In this document: positions 34,685-43,862 of the stretch, piece by piece
How positions within the stretch are numbered: the stretch's first letter is position 1
Layout: every line of letters starts with the position of its first letter
Assembly (NCBI GenBank): GCA_934502885.1
Contig: CAKSUT010000008.1
Coordinates: 68,457-132,456 of the forward strand
Source of the DNA: an uncultured Eubacteriales bacterium
GTDB lineage: Bacteria > Bacillota > Clostridia > Oscillospirales > CAG-382
Reading direction: 5' to 3'
DNA length: 64,000 bases
Translations under genes and position numbers: made by a program
Notes under the pieces: generated by a model
What the model was told of the DNA's origin: nothing
Seen by the model: the letters and a program-made list of their open reading frames with translations, nothing else
Database searches by the model: none

Positions 34685-35524
34685 TTGGAGCTTCATTATC
34701 TGAACCCGTTTATCAGATACTGCCGTTCGAACAATTCGTGGCGGAACAATTCCAAATACAGCATATGCTTCGATTGCCGCTTGTTTTTCATACGTAGCGG
34801 AAAAGGCGTATTGTCGGTAGATAATGAGAACATTTCATTTTCCGACGGTGCGGCATTTTTTATGCCTGCCGGAACGGTTTACAGGTTTACGTATTCGTCG
34901 GCTGAACATATATATGTTCTCGACTTTGATCTCACCGATGAATATTCTTATTTAGAGGAGTCGCTCGGTACGGGAAACCCGGACAGTTGCGACGCAAAGA
35001 GTATAAAGCGTACTCGGTCAACAGACGGCTTTGCGAAGACGAAATATATTGAGCATGCGGAAAGCATGCTCACGTATCTGGAAAGATGCTGTGATCTGTT
35101 TTTGTTCCGTGAACCGATGTTTCGCGAAAGGGCATCCGCACTTTTAAAGTTATGCTTGCTCCTGTTTGCCGGAGACGGTGCGGAGGCGGGAGACGGAAAA
35201 AAAGGAGGAACGGCGGATGAGGCGAAACTTTACATGAAGAAGAATTTCGCCGATTCCTCGCTCACCAATAAGAGTATGGCGAAGAGTCTCGGCTATAATC
35301 CGCTCTACCTCGGTAGACTTTTCAAGGACAGTACCGGCAAGACGCTTCATGGTTATCTCTGCGAATACAGAATTTCGGTTGCAAAGAATTATCTTGTCAC
35401 AACGGATCTTGATATAGGCACCGTTGCGTGGCGAGTCGGCTTCAACTCTGTGAGCAATTTCATCGACACTTTTAAGACTCAGGTCGGAACGACGCCGTTA
35501 AGGTACAGACGAATGTACGAATAG
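34685..35524 (+). CDS. AraC-family regulator divergent from the third Gfo/Idh gene
   Basis: This is a 279-residue protein. The N-terminal cupin-like part (RSGKGVLSVDNENISFSDG, FMPAGTVYRF) senses a ligand. The C-terminal AraC domain (KSMAKSLGYNPLYLGRLFK, IGTVAWRVGFNSVSNFIDTF) binds DNA. The start is a TTG at 34685, 8 nt after AGGAGG; the GTG at 34676 overlaps that site. It has a consensus promoter and faces the Gfo/Idh-YgjV unit, its likely target. Confidence 0.92.
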   Translation: MELHYLNPFIRYCRSNNSWRNNSKYSICFDCRLFFIRSGKGVLSVDNENISFSDGAAFFMPAGTVYRFTYSSAEHIYVLDFDLTDEYSYLEESLGTGNPDSCDAKSIKRTRSTDGFAKTKYIEHAESMLTYLERCCDLFLFREPMFRERASALLKLCLLLFAGDGAEAGDGKKGGTADEAKLYMKKNFADSSLTNKSMAKSLGYNPLYLGRLFKDSTGKTLHGYLCEYRISVAKNYLVTTDLDIGTVAWRVGFNSVSNFIDTFKTQVGTTPLRYRRMYE

Positions 35525-35550
35525 AAAAAAAGAGGGCATAAAAGCCCTCC
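35524..35550. terminator. Terminator for rnpB (minus) and the AraC gene (plus)
   Basis: GAGGGC and GCCCTC pair around ATAAAA. On the minus strand it is followed by seven T. Confidence 0.9.
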
Positions 35551-35607
35551 TTGCTAATCTCGCAAAACCGAGCGAAGAGGGAAATCCACGTTCGGTCCGT
35601 TCATATT

Positions 35608-35962
35608 GTGTATCGACCCATAAGCCGGGTTCTGTATTTGACAGTCATCTATCTTGGCTTTGCGTCGCCGCAAAGCTCTGTGCCACCCTGGGAATTTCGT
35701 CGAGCAAACGCCGGTCTTTCGACCGCTTCCCCTTGGGTGTTGCTTCGGATAGGGTTTACAGGACCCCCGTGTTACCACGGGACTCGGTGAGCTCTTACCT
35801 CGCCTTTCCACCCTTACCGCATTTCTGCGGCGGTATATCTCTGTTGCACTCTCCCGGAGGTTACCCTCGGCTGACGTTATCAGTTATCCTGCTCTGTGAA
35901 GCCCGGACTTTCCTCACCTCGGTCCTTTCGGAGTCCTCGGCGCGACCGTCTGTGTCGGTACG
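35608..35962 (-). ncRNA. rnpB: RNase P RNA, bacterial type A
   Basis: This is the catalytic RNA of RNase P, which trims tRNA 5' leaders. On the minus strand the 5' part reads CAGACGGTCGC (35952-35942) and then GAGGAAAGTCCGGGCT (35915-35900), the universally conserved core. The 3' part has ACAGAACCCGGCTTA (35635-35621). P1 is formed by GTACCGAC at 35961-35954 and GTCGATAC at 35617-35610, so the ends are set to within a few bases. The length (~355 nt) is normal. A terminator follows at 35550-35524. Confidence 0.97.
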
Positions 35963-36070
35963 TGGGTATTTTATCAGACTATATCGGATATCTTTTGACG
36001 GTTTGCTGAAATTTCGGTAAATTTTGTGCCTGTCAAAAAAGTCGCTGTGAGTTCCGGTTCTGAAAACAAG

Positions 36071-36111
36071 CAAAAGTAATACCAACCGACATCGTTCAGC
36101 CGATTGGTATT
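36071..36111 (-). terminator. Terminator after queA
   Basis: On the minus strand AATACCAATCG pairs with CGGTTGGTATT, followed by ACTTTTG. Confidence 0.75.
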
Positions 36112-36118
36112 ATCGCTC

Positions 36119-37207
36119 TCACAGTATCAACATCGCATCCCCATACGAGAAGAACCTATACTCGTTTTCGACGGCGCAGCGGTATGCGTCAAGGATTTTT
36201 TCACGCCCGGCAAGAGCGGAGATGAGCATGATAAGGGTGCTCTCGGGGAGATGAAAGTTCGTTATAAGACTGTCCACCGTCTTGAATTTGTAACCGGGAT
36301 AGATGAAAATATCGGTGTACTCCGAAGCGGCGTGAAGCATTCCGTTTTCGTCGGCATTCGATTCAACCGTGCGGCAGGAGGTCGTGCCTACGCAGAAAAT
36401 CCGTCCTCCGCTTTGCTTTGCGGCGTTGAAGCGGCGTGCGGCGTCCTCGGTCACGGTGTAAAATTCGGAGTGCATCTTGTGATCCTTGATGTTGTCCTCC
36501 TTGACGGGACGGAATGTTCCGAGTCCGACGTGAAGCGTGACGCGGATAATCTCAACGCCCTTTTTTTCCACCTTTTCAAGAAGCTCCTTTGTGAAGTGAA
36601 GTCCGGCAGTCGGTGCCGCTGACGAACCCTCGTGCTTTGCGTAAACCGTCTGATAACGCTCCTTTTCGTTGCCGCGTTCGTGTATGTACGGCGGAAGCGG
36701 CATCTCGCCTATCTTGTCGAGAAGTGCGAAAAATTCACCCTCGTACTCAAAATCGATAATCCTGTTGCCGTCGGGAAGAACCTCGCGCACCGTGCCGGCG
36801 AGAAGTCCGTCGCCGTAGGAGATTACGTCGCCGGTCTGCGCCTTTTTGCCGGGACGCACTATGCATTCCCACGTCTTTGCGGCTTTTCTCTCTAAAAGAA
36901 GCGTCTCGACAGTGCTTCCCTCTTCGTCGGTGAGCTTTCCGCTTTCGTCCTTTTTGTGCCGCTTGCCGTAAAGACGCGCCGGGATTACCTTTGAGTCGTT
37001 TATAACAAGCGCGTCTCCCGGCTTTAAGTAATCGACAATGTCGCAGAAATGCCGGTGAGAGTACTCTCCCGTCTTGCGGTCAAGCACGAAAAGCCGCGAC
37101 ATATCGCGCTTCTCGGACGGAGTCTGCGCAATAAGCCTCTCGGGAAGATAGTAGTCGTAGCTCGACAAAAGAAATATGTCGTCGATTTCCTTTTTGTTAT
37201 CGTTCAA
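36119..37207 (-). CDS. queA: S-adenosylmethionine:tRNA ribosyltransferase-isomerase
   Basis: QueA transfers the ribosyl part of SAM to preQ1 in tRNA, forming epoxyqueuosine. The 362-residue protein has DYYLPERLIAQTPSEKRDMS, ALVINDSKVIPARLYG and PTAGLHFTKELL, the family signatures. The start is a TTG behind GAGGTAACG. It begins 6 nt after the GH116 gene ends and probably shares that transcript, an unusual partner for a tRNA-modification gene. Together with riboswitch-controlled queT it indicates salvage-based queuosine synthesis. Confidence 0.96.
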   Translation of the reverse strand: MNDNKKEIDDIFLLSSYDYYLPERLIAQTPSEKRDMSRLFVLDRKTGEYSHRHFCDIVDYLKPGDALVINDSKVIPARLYGKRHKKDESGKLTDEEGSTVETLLLERKAAKTWECIVRPGKKAQTGDVISYGDGLLAGTVREVLPDGNRIIDFEYEGEFFALLDKIGEMPLPPYIHERGNEKERYQTVYAKHEGSSAAPTAGLHFTKELLEKVEKKGVEIIRVTLHVGLGTFRPVKEDNIKDHKMHSEFYTVTEDAARRFNAAKQSGGRIFCVGTTSCRTVESNADENGMLHAASEYTDIFIYPGYKFKTVDSLITNFHLPESTLIMLISALAGREKILDAYRCAVENEYRFFSYGDAMLIL

Positions 37208-37213
37208 TTATCG

Positions 37214-39919
37214 TTACCTCGCTTCTATTACAAGCATGATATCGCGTTCGGTGTTTATAACAACGTCGTTGTCAAGCTCCGCGATGTTGCCCTCGCGCGG
37301 AGTGAAGCCGTAGTCGCGCCCGGCGACGTATACCTTGAGCGGTTTTCTCGACGTCCTTATTTTTCTTAACCTGAAGCCCTCGCCGCGAAGAAGCTTGAAC
37401 TGTAAATAGTCCGGGCCTGCCTCGACAAAGCCGTAGCCCTTTTCCATGCACACAAAGCACCTGAATACGCCGTTTACCTCAAATTCTTTGACGTGGGTGA
37501 AGCCTAAGAATTTTTCGTACATATCGTACTCAAAGCCGCACGCCGCATTGAGAAGAGAGTAGCTTGCCATGCTTCTTGCGTAGTTCGAGCCGCACTCAAA
37601 TTCGTTCCACGGGTTGCGGTATTCGCCGTCGTAACGCTCTCTCACGGCATCGACTATCTCAACCGCCCTGTCAACCATGCCCTCGCTGAGCATAAGAACC
37701 GCCGTCGAATACTCAAAGCCGTTCATGCACTCCCCGGCATACGGTATCGGGAACTTCGGCGCTCTCGCACCCTCGGGATATTCGCAGATGACAAGCCCCT
37801 TTTCGTCGTTTATCGCATAGTTGCGGCAGGGGTTCGCAAAGTCATGCATCGACTTCTTGAAGTTGTTCTCGTATATCGTGTCGAGTGCGGAAATGAGCTT
37901 TTCTTTGTCGAAGATGTCTCCGAGACCTATGAGATTTGCGTGATACTGCGCAAGACACTGATCCGCCATACAGCCCTCACCGTACTGATACTTAAGCTCA
38001 CCCGTTTCACTGCTTCTGTAGGTCGCATTTATCTTATCGTTCGGGTCGTCCTTGTCTTCGGATTCGACGAACGGGTGGAGAAGACTCATGTCGTTAAGAT
38101 CTATTTTCTGAATGAAGTACTTGCCGTTGTAAAGGTTTTCGTTTACCCACGCACGACCCTTCTCGTATATCGAAAGGTACTCCGCGGCACGTTTCTTGTC
38201 GCCCACAATCCTCGCCATTTCCGCACCGGCTTTGAGTGCGCCGAGGTACATTCCGGCAAGCCATGAGTTGGGACTGAAAAGCTCCATATCAAGAGTGTGA
38301 TGCTGACGTCCGGAGAGAATGCCGGTCTTTTCGGGATCCCAGCGGAAAGGATTCTTCCTGTGCCAAGCGTACTCGAGAGAGCGCGTTATATCGGGCCACA
38401 TCTCAATGAGCCTGTCGCGGTTGCCGTCAATCTTGAAATCGCGGTATATCTTCATAATACCGGCAAACTGACCGTCGGCGCACGGAAAATAAGATTTGGG
38501 ATATCTTCCGAGAGGCGTCTGTATCCGGAACTGTATCGCTCCGTATTTGTCCATAGCGTACTTGAACTCGTTCTCACGCATACTTCTTTCGAGCTTCGGG
38601 AAAAGGAACGCAAGCGCATAAGCGTAGCTCCATACGTGCGTACAGGAACCCTCGCACGAACCGCCCTTTATTCCGCAGCCCTCCCATGCAAGGAAGCTTC
38701 CGTCCTCGTTGCGAAGACAAGTCGGAGACTTTAATATCGATATGTTCGCGGAAACCGCATCTATGAACGATTCGGGAAGCGTTGACGAAAAAAGAAGATT
38801 CCTGAAAAGCTCCGTCTCGGCTTTCATCCTGTCGTAGTGAATGTAACAGTACTCCGCGCACTCGAAAGCGTCGTCGAAGAAGCGCGCATAGTAGTTCTTC
38901 CATATGTTCATTTTGTAGATGTCGGCATCTGTAAGTCCCGGTTTCGGCAGTATTTCGTCGCCGTCCTTAGTGTACTTCACTGACTCCGCTTCTTCGCGGT
39001 TTACGGGATGCCAGTAGTTGAGGCTTATCGGGAAGTGCCAGGATATTATGAACTTAACGGTACGCTTTTCGCCCGGGGCAAGCGTGAAGCCTGAAGCAAG
39101 CACGCACTCGTGAGCGGAATCGTCTGTCATGCACCGTGTGTTCTCGAAAGGCTTGGGAGAGGTGAAGTCGTTCCAGAAGGTCGTCAGAGTGTCGAACCAT
39201 CCGCCCTTATACATATATTCCTGATACGAAATGCCGTCGCCGAGTACCGAAAGGCAGACCTCTCCCTTTTCGTGGAGAGGCAGAGAGTCGTCGCACGAGA
39301 GCATTCTTACCGTGTGCATACCGTGGACGCGCTTGCTTTTTTCGTACATATTGACATAGGTCTTGTGCGGATTGCGGAAAGTACCGCAGAGGGTGTACTT
39401 TATCTCGGCGTCGGTGTTGTTCTCAACCTCGTATTCCATGAACGCCGCCGGTATGCTCGAGTCGGCGTCGTTTAGCGGAATGAAAGGATTGAACGCCGTC
39501 AGATGCACCCGCCCGGGGAATTTCTCGTCCTCGAAATCGAGCTCCGCAAAGGGGAAGCTTGCCGTGAAAGTGTCGCCGTGAAAGTGGGGCATGCCTGCCA
39601 TAGTTTCACGCCCCGGTCCCCAGCCGTAGTTGTCGTAGAATTCACCGCCGGGGCACTTGGAAAAGCCTGTGCGCGTGAACTTCGGGTCGTTCATGAGTAT
39701 GCGTGCGTCGCAAAGCTTGCCGTCCTTTTCCGCTTTTACGGCAAAAAACGTAAAGCCGTTGGCTGACAGCTTGTTCGGTCTGTTGAATATCTCAAATTCA
39801 AATAGGCTTCCCCAACCGGTGATGCCGATACAGCCTGCTCCTATTCCGCCTATGGGAAACGATATTTCTCTGGTTTTCTCGCCTTTGTATACGAGCTTCT
39901 TTACGGGAAAATCAAACAT
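37214..39919 (-). CDS. GH116-family glycoside hydrolase (glucosylceramidase/beta-glucosidase-like)
   Basis: This is a 901-residue enzyme with an N-terminal GBA2-type beta-sandwich (REISFPIGGIGAGCIGITGWG) and a C-terminal (alpha/alpha)6 domain. CEGSCTHVWSYAYA near residue 420 should hold the catalytic nucleophile Glu. The HHTLDMELFSPNSWLAG segment near 540 should hold the acid/base Asp. Substrates of the family are beta-glucosides, beta-xylosides or GlcNAc glycosides. No signal peptide is present, so it is cytoplasmic. AAAGGAG precedes the ATG at 39919; longer readings overlap the promoter. Upstream lies an AraC-type operator, and queA follows in the same unit. Confidence 0.9.
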   Translation of the reverse strand: MFDFPVKKLVYKGEKTREISFPIGGIGAGCIGITGWGSLFEFEIFNRPNKLSANGFTFFAVKAEKDGKLCDARILMNDPKFTRTGFSKCPGGEFYDNYGWGPGRETMAGMPHFHGDTFTASFPFAELDFEDEKFPGRVHLTAFNPFIPLNDADSSIPAAFMEYEVENNTDAEIKYTLCGTFRNPHKTYVNMYEKSKRVHGMHTVRMLSCDDSLPLHEKGEVCLSVLGDGISYQEYMYKGGWFDTLTTFWNDFTSPKPFENTRCMTDDSAHECVLASGFTLAPGEKRTVKFIISWHFPISLNYWHPVNREEAESVKYTKDGDEILPKPGLTDADIYKMNIWKNYYARFFDDAFECAEYCYIHYDRMKAETELFRNLLFSSTLPESFIDAVSANISILKSPTCLRNEDGSFLAWEGCGIKGGSCEGSCTHVWSYAYALAFLFPKLERSMRENEFKYAMDKYGAIQFRIQTPLGRYPKSYFPCADGQFAGIMKIYRDFKIDGNRDRLIEMWPDITRSLEYAWHRKNPFRWDPEKTGILSGRQHHTLDMELFSPNSWLAGMYLGALKAGAEMARIVGDKKRAAEYLSIYEKGRAWVNENLYNGKYFIQKIDLNDMSLLHPFVESEDKDDPNDKINATYRSSETGELKYQYGEGCMADQCLAQYHANLIGLGDIFDKEKLISALDTIYENNFKKSMHDFANPCRNYAINDEKGLVICEYPEGARAPKFPIPYAGECMNGFEYSTAVLMLSEGMVDRAVEIVDAVRERYDGEYRNPWNEFECGSNYARSMASYSLLNAACGFEYDMYEKFLGFTHVKEFEVNGVFRCFVCMEKGYGFVEAGPDYLQFKLLRGEGFRLRKIRTSRKPLKVYVAGRDYGFTPREGNIAELDNDVVINTERDIMLVIEAR

Positions 39920-39977
39920 AATAGTTCTCCTTTTTACACTGTTTAAGCGATATGTTTGCGGTGTCCTCCGCTCCTTA

Positions 39978-40041
39978 ATTATACCTGTTGTTTTCATGAA
40001 TTGCAACCGAAAAAACTAACTTTTACTTGCAAAAAATTAAC
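39978..40041 (-). promoter_or_regulatory. AraC-type direct-repeat operator and promoter of GH116
   Basis: On the minus strand: TATAAT (39983-39978), a 17-bp spacer, and TTGCAA (40006-40001). Three bp upstream begins the repeat AAAAAACTAAC (+ strand 40010-40020), repeated as AAAAAATTAAC at 40031-40041, an offset of 21 bp. The layout is the same as upstream of the nag operon. No AraC gene is adjacent. Confidence 0.65.
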
Positions 40042-40130
40042 CTATTGCATGACAATGTAGGTATAAAACAACATGAATCAAAACGGCGTATATATGAGTT
40101 TCTTTTTGTCGAATGCGAACGAATCTCATC

Positions 40131-40345
40131 CGCATAAAATTGCGGAGCTTTTCGATGCGATTGTACCTCTCATCCGTACTCCGACGAAGTCGGAATACAA
40201 CCGTTTCGTGTTTTCCGGTGACTTTGTTGCCGGAAAACACACCTCTCGATTTGCGAGTGAAGAGAAGCAAGCAAAGCTTGCGCCTCGAGCGAGGTGCGAA
40301 CGTACAAATCGCCTCCGCATCGAATTGCGAAGCTTTTCGATGCGA
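40131..40345. repeat. Structured intergenic element with 30-bp end repeats
   Basis: A 30-bp sequence at 40131-40160 recurs at 40316-40345 with 27 matches (core GAGCTTTTCGATGCGA or AAGCTTTTCGATGCGA). Between them are several hairpins: TCCGAC/GTCGGA, a perfect 11-bp stem GTGTTTTCCGG/CCGGAAAACAC (40208-40240), GCAAG/CTTGC and CCTCG/CGAGG. GCGATTGTAC near the left end can pair with GTACAAATCGC near the right end, giving an overall cruciform. It lies between asnB and GH116 and ends 4 bp before the asnB stop. No transposase or credible ORF is present, so it may be a MITE/REP-like element or a structured RNA. Confidence 0.6.
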
Positions 40346-40349
40346 AATA

Positions 40350-42248
40350 TCACAACTCACCTGCGATAACTCTCTCTCTTGTCTTTTCGATGTCGGCAAT
40401 GTAGAGCCTGTACCACGTGATGAAAACGAGAATCGTCCAGAGCGGTCTGTAGTTATCGGCAACGCCGTTTCTGTGATCCTCAAGCATACGCAGAGCAGCA
40501 GCTTTGTCGATGTATTCGTCGGCGTAAGGGGAGGCGATGATGTCCCTCGCCCACTCGTAAATCTCGTTTTTCAGCCATACGCGCACCGGCACCGGATAAC
40601 CGAGCTTCGGACGCATAACGGTTTCTTCGTTTACGATGTCACGGAAAGCATGGCGGAGAATGTACTTTGTCGTCTTATGAGAGAGCTTGTCGTCGGTGGT
40701 GAGAAGCTTTGCCGCTTCGAAAACCTCTTTGTCAAGGTACGGCACACGCACCTCGAGAGCATGAGCCATTGAAAGTCTGTCTCCCTTGACGAGAATGTCG
40801 CCCTTGAGCCATGTGTTGATGTCAACGTATTGCATCTTCGTGACGGGGTTCTCACCCTTGACCTCGGCGTATATATCCTTTGTGCGGTCGGTGAAGCGGA
40901 CATTCGGATTAAACTTTTTGTATATCGCTTTCTTTTCTTCCTCCGTCATAATGAAGGCGTTGCCGACGTATCTTTCCTCAAGGGGAGTTATTCCTCTCAT
41001 GAGAAGATGCTTGCCCTTTACGCCGTCGGGAAGCGCACGCGCAAGAGCGGCGAGAATGCCGCGCAAAAATCCCGGGAGAGCGTAGATCTTACTCGATGTG
41101 AGAGTTTCGCGATAGACTTTGTAGCCGCCGAACAGCTCGTCCGAGCCCTCGCCGGAGAGAATGGTCTTAACGTGCTTCGCCGCCTCCTCGCACACAAGGT
41201 ATATCGCCATTGTGGACGGGTCTGCGACAGGTGTGTCGAGATGGTATACCACCTTTTCAAAGGCGCGGCAGAAGTCCTCGAGTCCTGCCTCTATCTTGAT
41301 GTGTTCAATGTCAAGATGCCTTGCTATCTCCGACGCCGCTTCAATCTCCGAGTAGCCCTTTACGTTGCCGAAAGCGACGGTGAACGCCTTTGTACCGGGG
41401 CAGAGCTTGCTCGCAACGGCGGTGATTATAGCGGAGTCTATGCCGCTCGAAAGGAACGTGCCGACCGGGACGTCCGAGAGAAGATGCTTTTCGACACTCT
41501 CCTCAACCGCGCGGCGAAGTCTCTTTTCCTTTTCGTCGAAGGAAATCGTCTTGTCGGGCGTGAAACGAAATTTGTGATACTCGATCGGCTCCGCTTTGAG
41601 GTCCTCGCCTATAACGACGTAGTGACCTGCCGGAAGCACACGTATCTCGGGGGATATGGTGTCGGGTTCAGTGATGTACTGGAACGTGAAATAGCTCTGT
41701 AAAAGAGCGTCGTCAACCGAGAAGCCGTTCTTTTCAATGTCCTCGTCGAACATGAACGCCTTAAATTCCGACGCAAACACAGCGCCCTCGGCGTTTACCT
41801 TGTAGTAGTACGGCTTTATGCCGAACGGGTCGCGACCCAAGAACACGGTCTTCGCCTCTTTGTCATATATCGCAATGGAGAACATACCGCGCAGTTTGTC
41901 TATGAACGCAGGTCCTTCCTTGCCGTAGAGAGTGACTATCGTCTCAATCTCGCTTCTCGTTTTGAAGGTGTAGCCCTCGTTTATAAGGATGTCGCGAAGC
42001 TCAAGGTAGTTGTATATTTCGCCGTTGAAGATTGCGACATAGCGGCCGTCAGCGGAGTAAAAGGGCTGAACGCCGTTTTCAAGGTCGATAATGGAAAGAC
42101 GTCTGAACGCAAGAGTGCAGTTAGGCTCAAATACCGTTCTGTTGTCGTCCGGTCCTCTGTGGCGAATGCACTGAGACATCTTCGCAATGACAGCCTTGTC
42201 ATTTTCCGTTATTCCGTTCTTTTTATATATTCCGGCAAATCCGCACAT
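40350..42248 (-). CDS. asnB: Asparagine synthase (glutamine-hydrolysing)
   Basis: AsnB makes asparagine from aspartate, glutamine and ATP. The 632-residue protein begins MCGFAGIY, so Cys2 is the glutaminase nucleophile after Met removal; this fixes the ATG at 42248 behind GAAAGGAATC. The N-terminal Ntn domain has IRHRGPDD and AIFNGEIYNY. The synthetase domain has the pyrophosphate loop FLSSGIDSAII and GEGSDELFGGY. Length is standard. It is followed by the structured repeat and then GH116 on the same strand. Confidence 0.97.
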   Translation of the reverse strand: MCGFAGIYKKNGITENDKAVIAKMSQCIRHRGPDDNRTVFEPNCTLAFRRLSIIDLENGVQPFYSADGRYVAIFNGEIYNYLELRDILINEGYTFKTRSEIETIVTLYGKEGPAFIDKLRGMFSIAIYDKEAKTVFLGRDPFGIKPYYYKVNAEGAVFASEFKAFMFDEDIEKNGFSVDDALLQSYFTFQYITEPDTISPEIRVLPAGHYVVIGEDLKAEPIEYHKFRFTPDKTISFDEKEKRLRRAVEESVEKHLLSDVPVGTFLSSGIDSAIITAVASKLCPGTKAFTVAFGNVKGYSEIEAASEIARHLDIEHIKIEAGLEDFCRAFEKVVYHLDTPVADPSTMAIYLVCEEAAKHVKTILSGEGSDELFGGYKVYRETLTSSKIYALPGFLRGILAALARALPDGVKGKHLLMRGITPLEERYVGNAFIMTEEEKKAIYKKFNPNVRFTDRTKDIYAEVKGENPVTKMQYVDINTWLKGDILVKGDRLSMAHALEVRVPYLDKEVFEAAKLLTTDDKLSHKTTKYILRHAFRDIVNEETVMRPKLGYPVPVRVWLKNEIYEWARDIIASPYADEYIDKAAALRMLEDHRNGVADNYRPLWTILVFITWYRLYIADIEKTRERVIAGEL

Positions 42249-42443
42249 ATTTTTGATTCCTTTCAAGAGCGTAGAGTTATAACTAAGATATTATAACACA
42301 TAAAAATTACCGAATAAACGAAAACTTTAACTTTTTTTTAAACTTATTCTAAAATTTCGGTGCTATAATAACAGTGGTAAGTATTATACCGTCCGTGCCG
42401 CATGAGACGGTGCGGATTTCAAATAACGAAAGGAGACTTTATT

Positions 42444-42797
42444 ATGAAGAATTTTCTCTGTTTGGTCGGTGCGGTAGCGTCCGCAATCGCAATTTTCGCC
42501 GCAGTTGCGATAATAGTCAAGAAGGTTAAGTTCAAGTTTGTCATTTCGAGTGCTGATGCGGAGCCGTGCGATTACGACTGCGACTCCTGCGACGACAAGG
42601 AGTGCGAAGCAAGGGACGCAGATAAGGAAGAAAATGACGAAGAGGACTTTTTCGACGACGTTCCCGTTGAAGAACCCGAGGTAGAGGTTGAGTTCACCTC
42701 AGAAGAGCCCGACAAGAAGGAAGAAACCGAAAAGACCGACGACGAACCCGTTGACGACTCCGTAAAGGAAGAGGTTGACAGCGAGCTCGGTAAATGA
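42444..42797 (+). CDS. Small acidic membrane-anchored protein with a cysteine cluster
   Basis: This is a 117-residue protein of unknown family. One N-terminal membrane helix (LCLVGAVASAIAIFAAVAIIV) is followed by a short basic patch (KKVKFKF). A cysteine-rich acidic stretch CDYDCDSCDDKEC follows, and then a disordered tail of Glu, Asp, Lys and Pro. GAAAGGAG precedes the ATG at 42444. A TATAAT (42364-42369) upstream has only a poor -35. The cysteines could bind metal; this is speculative. It is monocistronic with its own terminator. Confidence 0.75.
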   Translation: MKNFLCLVGAVASAIAIFAAVAIIVKKVKFKFVISSADAEPCDYDCDSCDDKECEARDADKEENDEEDFFDDVPVEEPEVEVEFTSEEPDKKEETEKTDDEPVDDSVKEEVDSELGK

Positions 42798-42808
42798 TTT
42801 CCGAACTG

Positions 42809-42846
42809 AAGTGCCGGATCCCACGCAGGGATTCGGCGCTTTTTAT
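42809..42846. terminator. Terminator between the acidic membrane protein and AraC genes
   Basis: AGTGCCGGATCCC pairs with GGGATTCGGCGCT (G-U pairs), followed by TTTTATT. It slightly overlaps the 3' end of the convergent AraC gene. Confidence 0.85.
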
Positions 42847-43673
42847 TCTCCGTTACGCTTGCTGCGCCTAAGCTCTGCCGGACTTTTTCCGAACGTGCTT
42901 TTCAAGGATTTCGTGAGATATCCGGGCTCACAGAAACCGAGCATTTCGGATATTTCGCTTACGCTGTAGTTTGTGCTGAGTATAAGCTCATGCGCCGCTT
43001 CAAGCTTCTTTTGCTTTACGTATTTGTGTACCGTTATTCCAAATTTCTGCTTGAACTGTTCTATAAGATATCTTTGACTTACTCCGAAATGCTCCGCTAT
43101 TGACGCAACGGTTATACTTTCACGATAGAAAAGATCGATGTACGAACGTGTTTTCTTCGCAAGCGTGTCGGTTTGAACCTTGTCGTCGGTGTCTTTGCGC
43201 TTTTCAAACACCCCGTACATAATGTCAAGTACACGGTGAGGTGCGGTTTCTGTGCAGGAATTTTCCGAAAGCTCTGCGATAAAGCCCTCGAAGCAGTCGT
43301 AAACCTCCGCTTTGCAGGTGTACACCGGCGTATTCTTAATGTACATATCGCACAGCATATCGACAAACCGCCCCTTTGCCGTGAACCAAAGCTTGATGTA
43401 GGGGTCTCTCGGGTCCGAGTAATATTTGACGGAATATCCGGCACGTATGATAACGCAGTCCCCCTCCGAAACAAAATACAGCTTCCCTCTGCACTCAATA
43501 AAGCCGCCTCCGCGTATGATGTACTCAAAGAGATAGCGGTCGAGGTTTTTCGATGTGACTATGTAGTTCTGATTCCTGTACGATATTCCGCCGCTTCGTA
43601 TCGATATAAAATCGGACTCGTAGTCGGTACCCTTATCAAACATATGGTCTCCGATTTTTGTCATCTTTTGCAT
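42843..43673 (-). CDS. AraC-family transcriptional regulator (fourth copy)
   Basis: This is a 276-residue protein with an N-terminal cupin-like sensor (FIECRGKLYFVSEGDCVIIR) and a C-terminal AraC domain (ITVASIAEHFGVSQRYLIEQF, SEISEMLGFCEPGYLTKSL). The ATG at 43673 follows GGAGTGAAGG; upstream in-frame codons lack a ribosome site. It is divergent from the 2395-residue secreted protein, but I see no 21-bp repeats in that intergenic region, so a regulatory link is only suggested by position. Confidence 0.9.
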   Translation of the reverse strand: MQKMTKIGDHMFDKGTDYESDFISIRSGGISYRNQNYIVTSKNLDRYLFEYIIRGGGFIECRGKLYFVSEGDCVIIRAGYSVKYYSDPRDPYIKLWFTAKGRFVDMLCDMYIKNTPVYTCKAEVYDCFEGFIAELSENSCTETAPHRVLDIMYGVFEKRKDTDDKVQTDTLAKKTRSYIDLFYRESITVASIAEHFGVSQRYLIEQFKQKFGITVHKYVKQKKLEAAHELILSTNYSVSEISEMLGFCEPGYLTKSLKSTFGKSPAELRRSKRNGE

Positions 43674-43793
43674 TGCCTTCACTCCGTTACTGTGTACAGA
43701 GCACACGGTCTCGGTACAACGTACTTTAGTGTATGATAACACAAAAATACCGTTCAGTCAAGAATTTTCCGTAAAAATATGTAAATTGTTTAT

Positions 43794-43821
43794 TTGAATT
43801 TTGCTTTTGGAGTGTTATAAT
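43794..43821 (+). promoter_or_regulatory. Promoter of the giant secreted protein
   Basis: TTGAAT (43794-43799), a 16-bp spacer, and TATAAT (43816-43821). Confidence 0.6.
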
Positions 43822-43862
43822 GTATTTACTATGATAAAATACAGGAAGGCGGAGCTGAATTC

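Noticed and set aside
35551..35811. Short ORFs on both strands between the AraC gene and queA
   Set aside because: They lie inside rnpB, whose conserved RNA sequence explains the region.
40073..40369. A 98-codon + strand ORF upstream of GH116
   Set aside because: It is composed of the structured repeat (Arg/Ser-rich translation, no ribosome site), better explained as non-coding.
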